Positions 28,327 to 37,344 of a stretch of 64,000 nucleotides of DNA are shown in pieces. Position numbers and translations under genes: made by a program. Source of the DNA: Mesorhizobium sp. CU3 (GTDB lineage Bacteria; Pseudomonadota; Alphaproteobacteria; Rhizobiales; Rhizobiaceae); NCBI RefSeq assembly GCF_006442965.1, contig NZ_VFWX01000003.1, positions 62,001 through 126,000 of the forward strand. Reading direction: 5' to 3'. Position 1 is the first letter of the stretch, and each line of letters starts with the position of its first letter. Under the pieces are notes generated by a model. It ran no database searches, was not told the origin of the DNA, and was given only the letters and a program-made list of their open reading frames with translations.

Positions 28327-29783
28327 CCGCCCGCGGCAATATTCTCGTCGCCGACGATGACGCGGCCATCCGCACCGTGCTCAACCAGGCGCTGTCGCGC
28401 GTCGGCCACGAGGTGCGCGTCACCTCCAACGCCTCGACGCTGTGGCGCTGGGTGGCGGCGGGCGAGGGCGACCTCGTCATCACCGACGTGGTGATGCCGG
28501 ACGAGAACGCCTTCGATATGCTGCCGCGCATCAAGAAGGCGCGGCCGGAGCTGCCGGTCATCGTCATGAGCGCGCAGAACACCTTCATGACCGCCATCCG
28601 CGCCTCCGAAACTGGCGCTTACGAATATCTGCCGAAACCTTTCGATCTCACCGAGCTGCTCAACATCGTCACCCGCGCGCTGGCCGAGCCGAAGCGGCCG
28701 AAGCTCGATGCGCGGCCGGAAGACCAGCCGGAGACGATGCCGCTGGTCGGGCGCTCCGCCGCCATGCAGGACATCTACCGCATGCTGGCGCGCATGATGC
28801 AGACCGATCTGACGGTGATGATTTCGGGTGAGTCCGGCACCGGCAAGGAACTGGTGGCGCGCGCACTGCACGAATATGGCCGCCGCCGCGGCGGCCCCTT
28901 CGTGGCCATCAACATGGCGGCGATCCCGCGCGACCTCATCGAATCCGAGCTGTTCGGCCATGAGAAGGGCGCCTTCACCGGCGCGCAGAACCGCTCCAGC
29001 GGCCGCTTCGAGCAGGCCGAAGGCGGCACGCTGTTCCTCGACGAAATCGGCGACATGCCGATGGAGGCGCAAACCCGCCTGCTGCGCGTGCTGCAGCAGG
29101 GCGAATACACGACCGTCGGCGGCCGCACGCCGATCAAGACCGATGTGCGCATCGTCGCCGCCACCAACAAGGATCTGCGCACCCTGATCAACCAGGGCCT
29201 GTTCCGTGAGGACCTGTTCTACCGCTTGAACGTTGTGCCCTTGCGGCTGCCGGCGCTGCGCGAGCGCTCCGAGGATATTCCCGATCTGGTGCGGCATTTC
29301 TTCAAGCAAGGCGCCAGCGAGGGCCTGCAGACCAAACGCATTGCGGCGGGCGGCATCGAGCTGATGAAGCGCTACCCTTGGCCTGGCAATGTGCGCGAAC
29401 TGGAAAACCTGGTGCGCCGGCTGGCCGCGCTTTACTCGCAGGACGAGATCTCCTCCGAGGTCATCGAATCCGAGCTGAAGACCGGCGAGCGGCCGGTCGT
29501 GCCCGATGGCGGCGCGCTGATCCCCGACGATCTGTCGATAGGCCAGGCCGTCGAGCATTTCCTGCAGCGCTACTTTGCCTCTTTCGCCGGCGAGTTGCCG
29601 CCGGCCGGGCTTTATCAGCGCATCCTGGCCGAGGTCGAATATCCGCTGGTGCTGGCTTCCATGACTGCGACGCGCGGCAACCAGATCAAGGCAGCCGAAC
29701 TTCTAGGTCTCAACCGCAACACTTTGCGCAAGAAAATCCGCGAGCTCGGCGTCAACGTCTATAAATCCGCGCGACAGCCCTGA
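28323..29783 (+). CDS. ntrC: Nitrogen-regulation response regulator NtrC, sigma-54 activator
   Basis: 486 residues. Receiver domain 1-120 with Asp55 ([11 protein letters not shown]) and Lys in YLPKPF; central AAA+ domain about 140-380 with Walker [17 protein letters not shown], the complete sigma-54 loop GAFTGA in [14 protein letters not shown], and Walker [12 protein letters not shown]-terminal Fis helix-turn-helix ending [20 protein letters not shown]. Activates sigma-54 promoters for nitrogen assimilation after phosphorylation by NtrB. Confidence 0.98.
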   Translation: MTARGNILVADDDAAIRTVLNQALSRVGHEVRVTSNASTLWRWVAAGEGDLVITDVVMPDENAFDMLPRIKKARPELPVIVMSAQNTFMTAIRASETGAYEYLPKPFDLTELLNIVTRALAEPKRPKLDARPEDQPETMPLVGRSAAMQDIYRMLARMMQTDLTVMISGESGTGKELVARALHEYGRRRGGPFVAINMAAIPRDLIESELFGHEKGAFTGAQNRSSGRFEQAEGGTLFLDEIGDMPMEAQTRLLRVLQQGEYTTVGGRTPIKTDVRIVAATNKDLRTLINQGLFREDLFYRLNVVPLRLPALRERSEDIPDLVRHFFKQGASEGLQTKRIAAGGIELMKRYPWPGNVRELENLVRRLAALYSQDEISSEVIESELKTGERPVVPDGGALIPDDLSIGQAVEHFLQRYFASFAGELPPAGLYQRILAEVEYPLVLASMTATRGNQIKAAELLGLNRNTLRKKIRELGVNVYKSARQP

Positions 29784-30000
29784 GCAACTCAGAATAGCTG
29801 CGCGTCAGCAAAGAAAAGATCGATATAACAAAGGCTTGTGGCGTTCCGATCAGATTCGTACTGAGCTTGCGCCATTTCTACGCCCTTCGTCCTTTCGGTG
29901 AATTGATCGGGGGAAAGATTTTCGTCCCGGCCACACTTGTTGCATAATCGCCACAATGCGTTGCATACATCCGACGCAATGACTGACTCTGTAGCGCGAC
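29784..30000 (+). promoter_or_regulatory. Gap between ntrC and ntrY, likely ntrYX promoter region
   Basis: 217 nt with no gene. A direct repeat of GTTGCATA occurs about 24 nt apart (near 29939 and 29963), 40-60 nt before the ntrY start, which might be a regulator site. No terminator with a T-run is visible after ntrC, so read-through into ntrYX is possible. Confidence 0.35.
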
Positions 30001-32295
30001 ATGGCAGCTGAGGCTCCGACACTGAACCAACCGCTTTTCAGCCAGGCGACAGGCACGCGCGACGGCCGCCGGCTGTTGGCGCTGCCCGGCGTGGTCGCGA
30101 TCGTGGGCGCGATGATCACGGCCGCGATTTCGTTCGCCATCCTGGTCGGCGCGACGCCGATCACCCCTAACGCCGACGCGACCCTGGCGCTGATTGCGCT
30201 CAATGCCGTGTTCGTGCTGTTCCTGATCGGGTTGATCGCCCGCGAGGTGCGCCGCATCGTTCTGGCCAGGCGCCATGGCAGGGCCGCCTCGCGCTTGCAC
30301 GTGCGCATCGTTGCCATGTTCGCACTGGTCGCCGCCATTCCGGCGATCATGGTGGCGATCATTGCCTCGATCACGCTCGATATCGGCCTCGACCGCTGGT
30401 TCGAGCTCCGCACCAAGGCGATCGTCAACTCGTCGCTGTCGATCGCCGACGCCTATGTCCAGGAAAATGCGCGCAATCTGCAGGGCACGACGCTGTCGAT
30501 GGCCTATGACCTCGATGCTTCGCGCACGCTTTGGGGGCTTGATCGGGGCGGTTTTCTCGATCTGATGAACAAGGAAGCGGTTGGCCGCGGCCTGGCGCAT
30601 GCGGCCCTGGTCGGGGCCGACGGCAAGTTCGTCATGAACGCCCAGACCGATGCAGACTTCAAGATGCCCGACCCGCCGGAGGGCGCGGTCGGTGAGGCCG
30701 CCGACGGCAAACCGGTGCTGATCGAGCCGAAAACGCGCAACATCATGGGCGCGATCATCAAGTTGCGCGAGATCGAAGGGCTTTATCTCTACACCATCCG
30801 CCTGGTCGATCCCGACGTGATCAAGGCGCGCCAGATCGTCAGGGCCAACACCGACGAATACCGCAACCTCGAGGACAATCGACGCACGTCGCAAGTAGCC
30901 TTCGCGCTGCCCTACCTGTCGCTGACGCTGGTCATCACGCTATCAGCGATCTGGACCGGCATTGCGGTGGCCGACCGGATCGTGCGGCCGATCCGCCAGT
31001 TGATCGGCGCCGCCGACGAGGTGGCCACCGGCAATCTCGATGTCGCCGTTCCGGTGCGCCAGTCCGATGGCGACGTCGCCTCGCTCGGTGAGACCTTCAA
31101 CAACATGATCCTCGAGCTCAAATCGCAGCGCAACGAACTGCTCTCGGCCAAGGATCTGATCGACGAGCGCCGCCGTTTCTCCGAGGCGGTGCTGGCCGGC
31201 GTCACCGCCGGCGTCATCGGCGTCGACCCCTATGGCATCATCACCATCGTCAACCGTTCGGCCGAAACCATGCTGGCGATCTCCGCAAATGCGACGCTCG
31301 GCCAGAACCTTTCGGCGGTCCTACCGCTTGTCGGCCGCGTCTTCGAGATCGGCCGCAAGTCCGGCAAGCCGGTCTATCGCGAGCAGGTGACCTTCTTCCG
31401 TACCGGTCTGGAGCGGACCTTCAATGTCCAGGTCACAGTCGAGTCCGACGACGACGACGAGGAGGAGAAATCCTATGTCGTCACCGTCGACGACATCACC
31501 GATCTCGTCCAGGCCCAGCGTTCGTCGGCCTGGGCCGATGTCGCGCGGCGCATCGCACATGAGATCAAGAACCCGCTGACGCCGATCCAGCTCTCGGCCG
31601 AACGCATCCGGCGCCGTTACGGCAAGGTCATCACCGAGGACCGCGAGGTCTTCGACCAGTGCACCGACACCATCATCCGCCAGGTCGAGGATATCGGCCG
31701 CATGGTCGATGAATTCTCGGCCTTCGCGAGGATGCCGAAGCCCGAGATGAAAGCGATCGATCTGCGTGAATCGCTGCGCGAAGCCTCGTTCTTGGTCGAA
31801 GTCAGCCGCTCCGACATCGCCTTCCAGCGCGATTTCGGCAGCGAGCCGCTCAAAGGCACCTTCGACAGTCGCCTGATGGCGCAGGCTTTCGGTAACGTCA
31901 TCAAGAATGCCGCCGAGGCAATCGACGGACTTGATGCGAAAGACCGCTCGCACGGCACAATCCGGATTCAGGCCGGGCGCCAAGATGGCGCCATACGAAT
32001 CGACGTTATCGACAATGGCAAGGGTCTGCCGCGCGAGAATCGCCAAAGGCTGCTCGAGCCCTATATGACGACGCGCGAGAAGGGCACGGGGCTCGGTCTC
32101 GCTATCGTCAAGAAGATCGTGGAGGACCATGGCGGCCGTCTTGAACTGCATGACGCACCGCCGGATTTCCACGATGGCCGCGGCGCGATGATCTCGATCA
32201 TCCTGCCATCGGCAAGTGTCGTCGCCGCGCCGCCACGCGGTGAAGATCAAAGCGAAAACGAACGAGAAACTGAAAAGGTCGGTAATGGCGTCTGA
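30001..32295 (+). CDS. ntrY: Nitrogen-regulation membrane sensor kinase NtrY
   Basis: 764 residues. Four hydrophobic helices: three in the first 130 residues (VVAIVGAMITAAISFAILVG, the next near LIALNAVFVLFLIGLIA, a third at FALVAAIPAIMVAIIASITL) and one near 300-325. A periplasmic domain of about 170 residues lies between the third and fourth. Then HAMP (VADRIVRPIRQLIGAADEVA), a PAS domain (GVDPYGIITIVNRSAETMLA) and the kinase core with His520 in [18 protein letters not shown]. The partner is NtrX, whose start lies within the end of this gene. The pair links nitrogen or redox state to transcription. Confidence 0.96.
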   Translation: MAAEAPTLNQPLFSQATGTRDGRRLLALPGVVAIVGAMITAAISFAILVGATPITPNADATLALIALNAVFVLFLIGLIAREVRRIVLARRHGRAASRLHVRIVAMFALVAAIPAIMVAIIASITLDIGLDRWFELRTKAIVNSSLSIADAYVQENARNLQGTTLSMAYDLDASRTLWGLDRGGFLDLMNKEAVGRGLAHAALVGADGKFVMNAQTDADFKMPDPPEGAVGEAADGKPVLIEPKTRNIMGAIIKLREIEGLYLYTIRLVDPDVIKARQIVRANTDEYRNLEDNRRTSQVAFALPYLSLTLVITLSAIWTGIAVADRIVRPIRQLIGAADEVATGNLDVAVPVRQSDGDVASLGETFNNMILELKSQRNELLSAKDLIDERRRFSEAVLAGVTAGVIGVDPYGIITIVNRSAETMLAISANATLGQNLSAVLPLVGRVFEIGRKSGKPVYREQVTFFRTGLERTFNVQVTVESDDDDEEEKSYVVTVDDITDLVQAQRSSAWADVARRIAHEIKNPLTPIQLSAERIRRRYGKVITEDREVFDQCTDTIIRQVEDIGRMVDEFSAFARMPKPEMKAIDLRESLREASFLVEVSRSDIAFQRDFGSEPLKGTFDSRLMAQAFGNVIKNAAEAIDGLDAKDRSHGTIRIQAGRQDGAIRIDVIDNGKGLPRENRQRLLEPYMTTREKGTGLGLAIVKKIVEDHGGRLELHDAPPDFHDGRGAMISIILPSASVVAAPPRGEDQSENERETEKVGNGV

Positions 32296-33646
32296 CATTC
32301 TCATCGTCGATGACGAGGAAGACATCCGCGAGCTCGTCGCCGGTATCCTGAGCGACGAAGGTCACGAAACCCGCACGGCACATGATGCCGACAGCGCATT
32401 GGCGGCGATCGCCGATCGTGCGCCGCGGCTGATTTTCCTCGATATCTGGCTGCAGGGCTCGCGCCTCGACGGCCTGGCACTGCTCGACGAGATCAAGACG
32501 ATGCATCCCACAATGCCCGTGGTGATGATCTCCGGCCATGGCAACATCGAAACGGCGGTCTCTGCGATCCGCCGCGGCGCCTATGACTTCATCGAAAAAC
32601 CGTTCAAGGCCGACCGCCTGATCCTGGTCGCCGAACGCGCGCTCGAGACCTCCAAGCTGCGGCGCGAGGTCTCCGACCTCAAGCAGCGCAGCGGCGAGAC
32701 CTTCGACCTGATCGGCATGTCGTCGGCAATGAGCCAGCTCAGGCAGACCATCGAGCGCGTCGCGCCGACCAACAGCCGCGTCATGATCGTCGGACCGTCC
32801 GGCTCCGGAAAGGAACTGACGGCGCGCGCCATCCACACGCTGTCGTCGCGCAAGACCGGCCCCTTCGTCACGCTGAGCGCCGCCACCATCACGCCCGAGC
32901 GCATGGAGATCGAGCTGTTCGGCACCGAATCGAACGGCACCGAGCGCAAGGTCGGCGCGCTGGAAGAGGCGCATCGCGGCATCCTCTACATCGACGAAGT
33001 GGCCGACATGCCGCGCGAGACGCAAAACAAGATCCTGCGCGTGCTGGTCGAGCAGCAGTTCGAGCGGGTCGGCGGCACCAAGCGCGTCAAGGTCGATGTC
33101 CGCATCATCTCGTCCACCTCGCAGAACCTCGAAGCGATGATCGCCGACGGCCGCTTCCGCGAGGACCTCTATCATCGCCTGGCGGTGGTCCCAGTCATGG
33201 TGCCGGGGCTGGCCGAGAGGCGCGAGGACATTCCTTATCTAGTCGACAATTTCATGAAGCAGATCGCGCGCCAGGCCGGCATCAAGCCGCGCCGCATCGG
33301 CGACGATGCCTTGGCCGTGCTGCAGGCGCACAACTGGCCGGGCAACGTCCGCCAGCTGCGCAACAATGTCGAGCGCCTGATGATCCTGGCCCGCGGCGAG
33401 GAAGCCGACGCCCCGATCACTGCCGATCTTCTGCCGTCCGAGATCGGCGACGTCATGCCGCGCACGCCCAACCAGTCGGACCAGCACATCATGGCGCTGC
33501 CGCTGCGCGAGGCGCGCGAGCAATTCGAGAAGGACTATCTGATCGCCCAGATCAACCGCTTCGGCGGCAACATCTCGAAGACGGCTGAATTCATCGGCAT
33601 GGAGCGCTCGGCATTGCACCGCAAGCTGAAGTCGCTGGGGGTTTAA
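32285..33646 (+). CDS. ntrX: Response regulator NtrX, NtrC-like but without the GAFTGA loop
   Basis: 453 residues from ATG 32285, 11 nt inside ntrY. Receiver 1-120 with Asp53 (FLDIWLQGS) and Lys105 (EKPF); AAA+ domain with Walker A GPSGSGKELTARAIH (about 170-184) and Walker B ILYIDEVADM; Fis-type C-terminus ending ISKTAEFIGMERSALHRKL. Between ELFGTE and GALEEAH, where sigma-54 activators carry GAFTGA, it reads SNGTERKV. So it probably does not act on sigma-54 holoenzyme; alphaproteobacterial NtrX proteins are known to vary in this loop. Confidence 0.95.
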   Translation: MASDILIVDDEEDIRELVAGILSDEGHETRTAHDADSALAAIADRAPRLIFLDIWLQGSRLDGLALLDEIKTMHPTMPVVMISGHGNIETAVSAIRRGAYDFIEKPFKADRLILVAERALETSKLRREVSDLKQRSGETFDLIGMSSAMSQLRQTIERVAPTNSRVMIVGPSGSGKELTARAIHTLSSRKTGPFVTLSAATITPERMEIELFGTESNGTERKVGALEEAHRGILYIDEVADMPRETQNKILRVLVEQQFERVGGTKRVKVDVRIISSTSQNLEAMIADGRFREDLYHRLAVVPVMVPGLAERREDIPYLVDNFMKQIARQAGIKPRRIGDDALAVLQAHNWPGNVRQLRNNVERLMILARGEEADAPITADLLPSEIGDVMPRTPNQSDQHIMALPLREAREQFEKDYLIAQINRFGGNISKTAEFIGMERSALHRKLKSLGV

Positions 33647-33647
33647 G

Positions 33648-33689
33648 CAATTCCAGGAAAAGAGCGCAGCGGTTTTCCGTCCGGAATTG
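33648..33689 (+). repeat. Dispersed 42-nt imperfect-palindrome repeat, copy 2
   Basis: Begins two bases after the ntrX stop codon: CAATTCC, AGGAAAAG, a variable block, AGCGGTTTTCCGTCC, GGAATTG. Matches copy 1 (2414-2455, minus strand) except in the short block after AGGAAAAG. Outer 7-bp and inner 6-bp complementary arms would fold it into a hairpin in the mRNA 3' region. Confidence 0.85.
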
Positions 33690-33787
33690 CGTGAAACTCG
33701 TAAGCCGGCCGCGGGTCCTCGTGATTGTCCGTTACGGCAGAGGCGGAATCGCCTAAGAAAGTCGGACATCTTTTCCCTGAGGGTGCC

Positions 33788-34648
33788 ATGCCGCGCATTG
33801 CCTATGTCAACGGGCGCTACATCGTCCACGCCCAAGCCGCCGTCCATATCGAGGACCGCGGCTACCAGTTCGCCGACGGCGTCTACGAGGTCTGCGAGGT
33901 GGCGCGCGGCCATATCGTCGACATGCCGCGCCATCTGGCTCGGCTGAAGCGCTCGCTGAAGGAACTGTCGATCGCCTGGCCGGTCTCGGAGGGCGTCCTG
34001 CCCATGCTGCTGCGCGAAGTGGTGCGCCGCAACCATGTGGTCAACGGGCTCGTCTATGTCCAGGTGACGCGTGGCGTCGCCAGCCGCGACTTTGTCTTCC
34101 CGGCGAACACGAATTCCTCGCTCGTCATAACGGCGCGAAAGGCCGATCCGGCGGCCGCCGCGAAACGCGCGGAAACCGGCATCAAGGTCATCACCGTGCC
34201 GGAGAATCGCTGGGATCGCGTCGACATCAAGAGCACCGGCCTGTTGCCCAACGTGCTCGCCAAGCAGAAGGCCAAGGAGGCCGGCGCCCAGGAAGCCTGG
34301 TTCGTCGACGCCGACGGCACAGTCAAGGAAGGCGGCTCGTCCAACGCCTGGATCGTCACCCGCGACGGCGTGCTGGTGACGCGGCCGGCCGAGCACGGTA
34401 TCCTGCGCGGCATCACCCGCACGACGTTGTTCGATGTCGCGGCAAAGCTCGGTTTGAAGATCGAAGAACGCGGTTTTTCGGTCGCCGAAGCCAAGGCCGC
34501 CAGGGAGGCGTTCATCAGTTCAGCGACCACGATCGCCATGCCGGTAGTTGAAATCGACGGCGCACCGGTGGCAAACGGCCATCCCGGTTCCATGACACTT
34601 TCATTGCGCCAGGCCTTTTTTGACATTGCGGAAAAAAGTCCGGCCTGA
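33788..34648 (+). CDS. dat: D-amino-acid aminotransferase, class IV PLP fold
   Basis: 286 residues from ATG 33788 (the frame runs up to 33725). PRIAYVNGRYIVHAQAAVHI, then EDRGYQFADGVYEVCEV, is the class IV start; the PLP lysine is in DIKSTGLLPNVLAKQKAKE, the cofactor phosphate region in EGGSSNAWIVT and HGILRGITRTTL. D-amino-acid transaminases make D-Glu or D-Ala for the wall; a branched-chain-type activity is the alternative. It sits between ntrX and hfq, a conserved order in Rhizobiales. Confidence 0.85.
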   Translation: MPRIAYVNGRYIVHAQAAVHIEDRGYQFADGVYEVCEVARGHIVDMPRHLARLKRSLKELSIAWPVSEGVLPMLLREVVRRNHVVNGLVYVQVTRGVASRDFVFPANTNSSLVITARKADPAAAAKRAETGIKVITVPENRWDRVDIKSTGLLPNVLAKQKAKEAGAQEAWFVDADGTVKEGGSSNAWIVTRDGVLVTRPAEHGILRGITRTTLFDVAAKLGLKIEERGFSVAEAKAAREAFISSATTIAMPVVEIDGAPVANGHPGSMTLSLRQAFFDIAEKSPA

Positions 34649-34724
34649 TAACCGCACAACTGGAATGAAACCTCAACTATCTCGTTCTGCTTGCCGTTGT
34701 GACGGCAAGAGGGGGTTTGCGCGC

Positions 34725-34753
34725 TTGACAGTCGCCGCGTAATTTGGCGCATT
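34725..34753 (+). promoter_or_regulatory. hfq: Possible hfq promoter
   Basis: A TTGACA at 34725-34730 with a 17-nt spacer to a weak CGCATT, about 40 nt before the hfq start. The -35 box is perfect, the -10 is poor, so support is limited. Confidence 0.3.
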
Positions 34754-34792
34754 GGCCCGCAGACCGAAGGGGATCGGCGAAAGACAAGAAAA

Positions 34793-35038
34793 ATGGCGGA
34801 ACGATCGCAAAACCTTCAGGACCTGTTCCTGAATTCAGTTCGCAAGAGCAAAAACCCACTCACCATCTTCCTCATCAATGGCGTGAAGCTGACCGGTGTG
34901 GTCACTTCGTTCGACAATTTTTGTGTGTTGTTGCGGCGCGACGGCCACTCGCAGCTCGTCTATAAGCACGCCATTTCCACGATCATGCCGAGCCAGCCGG
35001 TTCAGATGTTCGATGGCGAGGAAAGCCAGGGCGCCTGA
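34793..35038 (+). CDS. hfq: RNA chaperone Hfq
   Basis: 81 residues. Sm1 motif from [20 protein letters not shown] to [13 protein letters not shown], and Sm2 with [12 protein letters not shown] (the family YKHAIST). Forms hexamers that pair small RNAs with mRNAs; in rhizobia it affects nitrogen fixation control. The C-terminus is very short, as is usual in Alphaproteobacteria. Followed 3 nt later by hflX, as in most proteobacteria. Confidence 0.98.
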   Translation: MAERSQNLQDLFLNSVRKSKNPLTIFLINGVKLTGVVTSFDNFCVLLRRDGHSQLVYKHAISTIMPSQPVQMFDGEESQGA

Positions 35039-35041
35039 TTA

Positions 35042-36430
35042 TTGGCACGTGAGAAAGACGCGGACCGCAGCGTTCGCGGAAAACAGGGACATCAGCTCGG
35101 GCCGGAAGCCAAGGATCCGACCCGGGCGGTCGTCATTGTGCCGGTGCTCACGCGCCAGCCGCGCGGCGACGACGATTCGAGCCGTCCGCGGCTGAGCCGT
35201 TCGGCGGATGCCCGCCACGACGAAGCGGTCGGACTTGCCAGCGCCATCGACCTCAATCCGGTCCACACCGCGGTGGTGACCGTCGCCGATCCGCGCCCGG
35301 CGACGCTGCTCGGCAGCGGCAAGGTGGCCGAATTCGCCGACATCGTGAAAGAGCACAAGGCGGAGTTGGTCATCGTCGACCATCCGCTGACGCCGGTGCA
35401 GCAGCGCAATCTCGAAAAAGAGCTGAACGCCAAGGTGCTCGACCGCACCGGGCTGATCCTCGAGATCTTCGGCGAGCGCGCGCGCACCAAGGAAGGCACG
35501 CTGCAGGTCGAGCTGGCGCATCTCAACTACCAGAAGGGCCGCCTGGTCCGCAGCTGGACCCACCTCGAGCGGCAGCGCGGCGGCGCCGGATTCCTCGGCG
35601 GTCCCGGCGAAACCCAGATTGAGTCGGACCGCCGCATCCTGCAGGACAAGATCACCAAGCTGAAGCACGAGCTGGAAACGGTGCGCCGCACGCGCGACCT
35701 GCACCGCGCCAAGCGCAAGAAGGTGCCGTTCCCGGTTGTGGCGATCGTCGGCTACACGAATGCCGGCAAGTCGACGCTGTTCAACCGGCTGACCGGGGCA
35801 GGGGTGCTGGCCGAGGATATGCTGTTCGCCACGCTCGATCCGACGTTGCGCCGCGTGCGCCTGCCGCACGGCACGCCGATCATCCTGTCGGATACGGTCG
35901 GCTTCATCTCCGATTTGCCGACTCACCTTGTCGCCGCCTTCCGCGCGACGCTTGAAGAGGTCGTCGAGGCCGACCTAGTGCTGCATCTGCGCGACATCTC
36001 CGACCCGGACACCGCGGCGCAGGCCGAGGACGTCGAGCGCATCCTCGGCGATCTCGGCGTCGACGCCGCCGACACCAATCGCGTGATCGAGGTCTGGAAC
36101 AAGATCGACCTCCTGGATGACGGCAATCGGGAGCGCCTGCTTGCCGAAGGCAGCAACGGCAAGGCGCCGCCGATCGCCATCTCGGCGGTGACGGGCGAGG
36201 GCATCGACACGCTGAAAGCGCTGATCGAGACGCGCGTGTCGGGCGAACTCGAGACCATGACGGTGACGCTGGCGCCAGCCCAGCTCGGTCAGGTGGACTG
36301 GCTCTATCGCAACGGCGACGTCGTTTCGCGCACCGACAATGAGGATGGCAGCGTGACGCTGTCTTTGACAGCGACGCACAGCGCCAGGCAGGAAATCGAG
36401 AGCCGCCTGCATCGCAGGAACGGCGGCTAA
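35042..36430 (+). CDS. hflX: Ribosome-associated GTPase HflX
   Basis: 462 residues from TTG 35042, 3 nt after the hfq stop. An N-terminal HflX domain (TVADPRPATLLGSGKVAEFA, then the glycine-rich GGAGFLGGPGETQIESDRR), a coiled linker, and the G domain: G1 GYTNAGKSTLFN, G3 DTVGFISDLP, G4 NKID, plus a C-terminal beta domain. It splits stalled or hibernating ribosomes after stress. The stop TAA is one arm of a 14-nt palindrome shared with mazG. Confidence 0.96.
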   Translation: MAREKDADRSVRGKQGHQLGPEAKDPTRAVVIVPVLTRQPRGDDDSSRPRLSRSADARHDEAVGLASAIDLNPVHTAVVTVADPRPATLLGSGKVAEFADIVKEHKAELVIVDHPLTPVQQRNLEKELNAKVLDRTGLILEIFGERARTKEGTLQVELAHLNYQKGRLVRSWTHLERQRGGAGFLGGPGETQIESDRRILQDKITKLKHELETVRRTRDLHRAKRKKVPFPVVAIVGYTNAGKSTLFNRLTGAGVLAEDMLFATLDPTLRRVRLPHGTPIILSDTVGFISDLPTHLVAAFRATLEEVVEADLVLHLRDISDPDTAAQAEDVERILGDLGVDAADTNRVIEVWNKIDLLDDGNRERLLAEGSNGKAPPIAISAVTGEGIDTLKALIETRVSGELETMTVTLAPAQLGQVDWLYRNGDVVSRTDNEDGSVTLSLTATHSARQEIESRLHRRNGG

Positions 36431-36438
36431 TCAGCTGA

Positions 36439-37263
36439 TTATTTTGCGCTTTTAGCCTCTTGCCAGAGCGCTTCCATCTCGTCCAGCGTCGCCTTCTCCA
36501 GCGAGCCTCCCGAATTGTCCAGCGCCTGCTCGACATAGTGGAAGCGCGAGCGGAACTTGTCGTTGGTGCCGCTGAGCGCAGCCTCGGAATCGAGTTTGAG
36601 GTGGCGGCCGAGATTGACCACGGCAAACAGCATGTCCCCGAATTCGTCCTTGATCTGTGCCGTCTCGCCGCTGGCCAGCGCCTCGCGCAATTCGCCGATC
36701 TCTTCCTCGATTTTGTCGAGGATGGGCGCGGCCTCGCTCCAATCGAAACCGACGCGCGCGGCTTTCTCCTGCAGCTTCAGCGCCCGGGTCAGCGCCGGCA
36801 GCGCGACCGGCACGCTGTCGAGATAGCCTTTGCCGTGATCCTCTGGATCGAGACCACGGGCGATGCGGGCATCGCGCTTCTCGGCCTTTTCCGCCGCCTT
36901 GATCTTCTCCCACATGCCCTTGGCCATGCCGGCGCTGCGCGCCTCTTCGTCGCCGAAGACATGCGGGTGGCGGCGGATCATCTTGGTGGTAATGGCTTCC
37001 ACGACATCGCCGAAGGCAAATTCGCCAATCTCTTCAGCCATCTGCGCGTGGTAGACGACCTGCAACAAGAGATCGCCGAGCTCCTCGCGCAGGTCGCCGA
37101 GATCGCCGCGCGCAATCGCATCCGCCACTTCATAGGCTTCCTCGATCGTGTAAGGCGCGATGGTCGAGAAATTCTGCTCGATATCCCACGGACAGCCCGT
37201 TTTCTGCGCGCGCAACGCGGCCATGATCTCGATCAGCCGGGAAATGTCTTTCGAGGGTTTCAT
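36439..37263 (-). CDS. mazG: Nucleoside triphosphate pyrophosphohydrolase MazG
   Basis: 274 residues with two MazG modules. The first has GCPWDIEQNFSTIAPYTIEE and the metal-binding E-E-x-Y-E and E-x2-D pattern (EELGDLLLQVVYH); the second, near 170-250, has EEIGELREALASGE and IKDEFGDMLFAVVNLGRHL. Cleaves dNTPs and NTPs to NMP and PPi, cleaning the nucleotide pool. Converges on hflX with an 8-nt gap between stop codons. Confidence 0.95.
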   Translation of the reverse strand: MKPSKDISRLIEIMAALRAQKTGCPWDIEQNFSTIAPYTIEEAYEVADAIARGDLGDLREELGDLLLQVVYHAQMAEEIGEFAFGDVVEAITTKMIRRHPHVFGDEEARSAGMAKGMWEKIKAAEKAEKRDARIARGLDPEDHGKGYLDSVPVALPALTRALKLQEKAARVGFDWSEAAPILDKIEEEIGELREALASGETAQIKDEFGDMLFAVVNLGRHLKLDSEAALSGTNDKFRSRFHYVEQALDNSGGSLEKATLDEMEALWQEAKSAK

Positions 37264-37344
37264 GGCTTGAAGCCTAGCGCGCGGCCCGCAAGCCGGCCAT
37301 CTCGGCAGCCCGCAAGCGCGATTTGTCCACAGTTGTCGCGGGCT

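Noticed and set aside
27489..29558. Long minus-strand frame of 689 codons opposite ntrB/ntrC
   Set aside because: A shadow of high-GC coding sequence; the plus-strand frames are unambiguous ntrB and ntrC.
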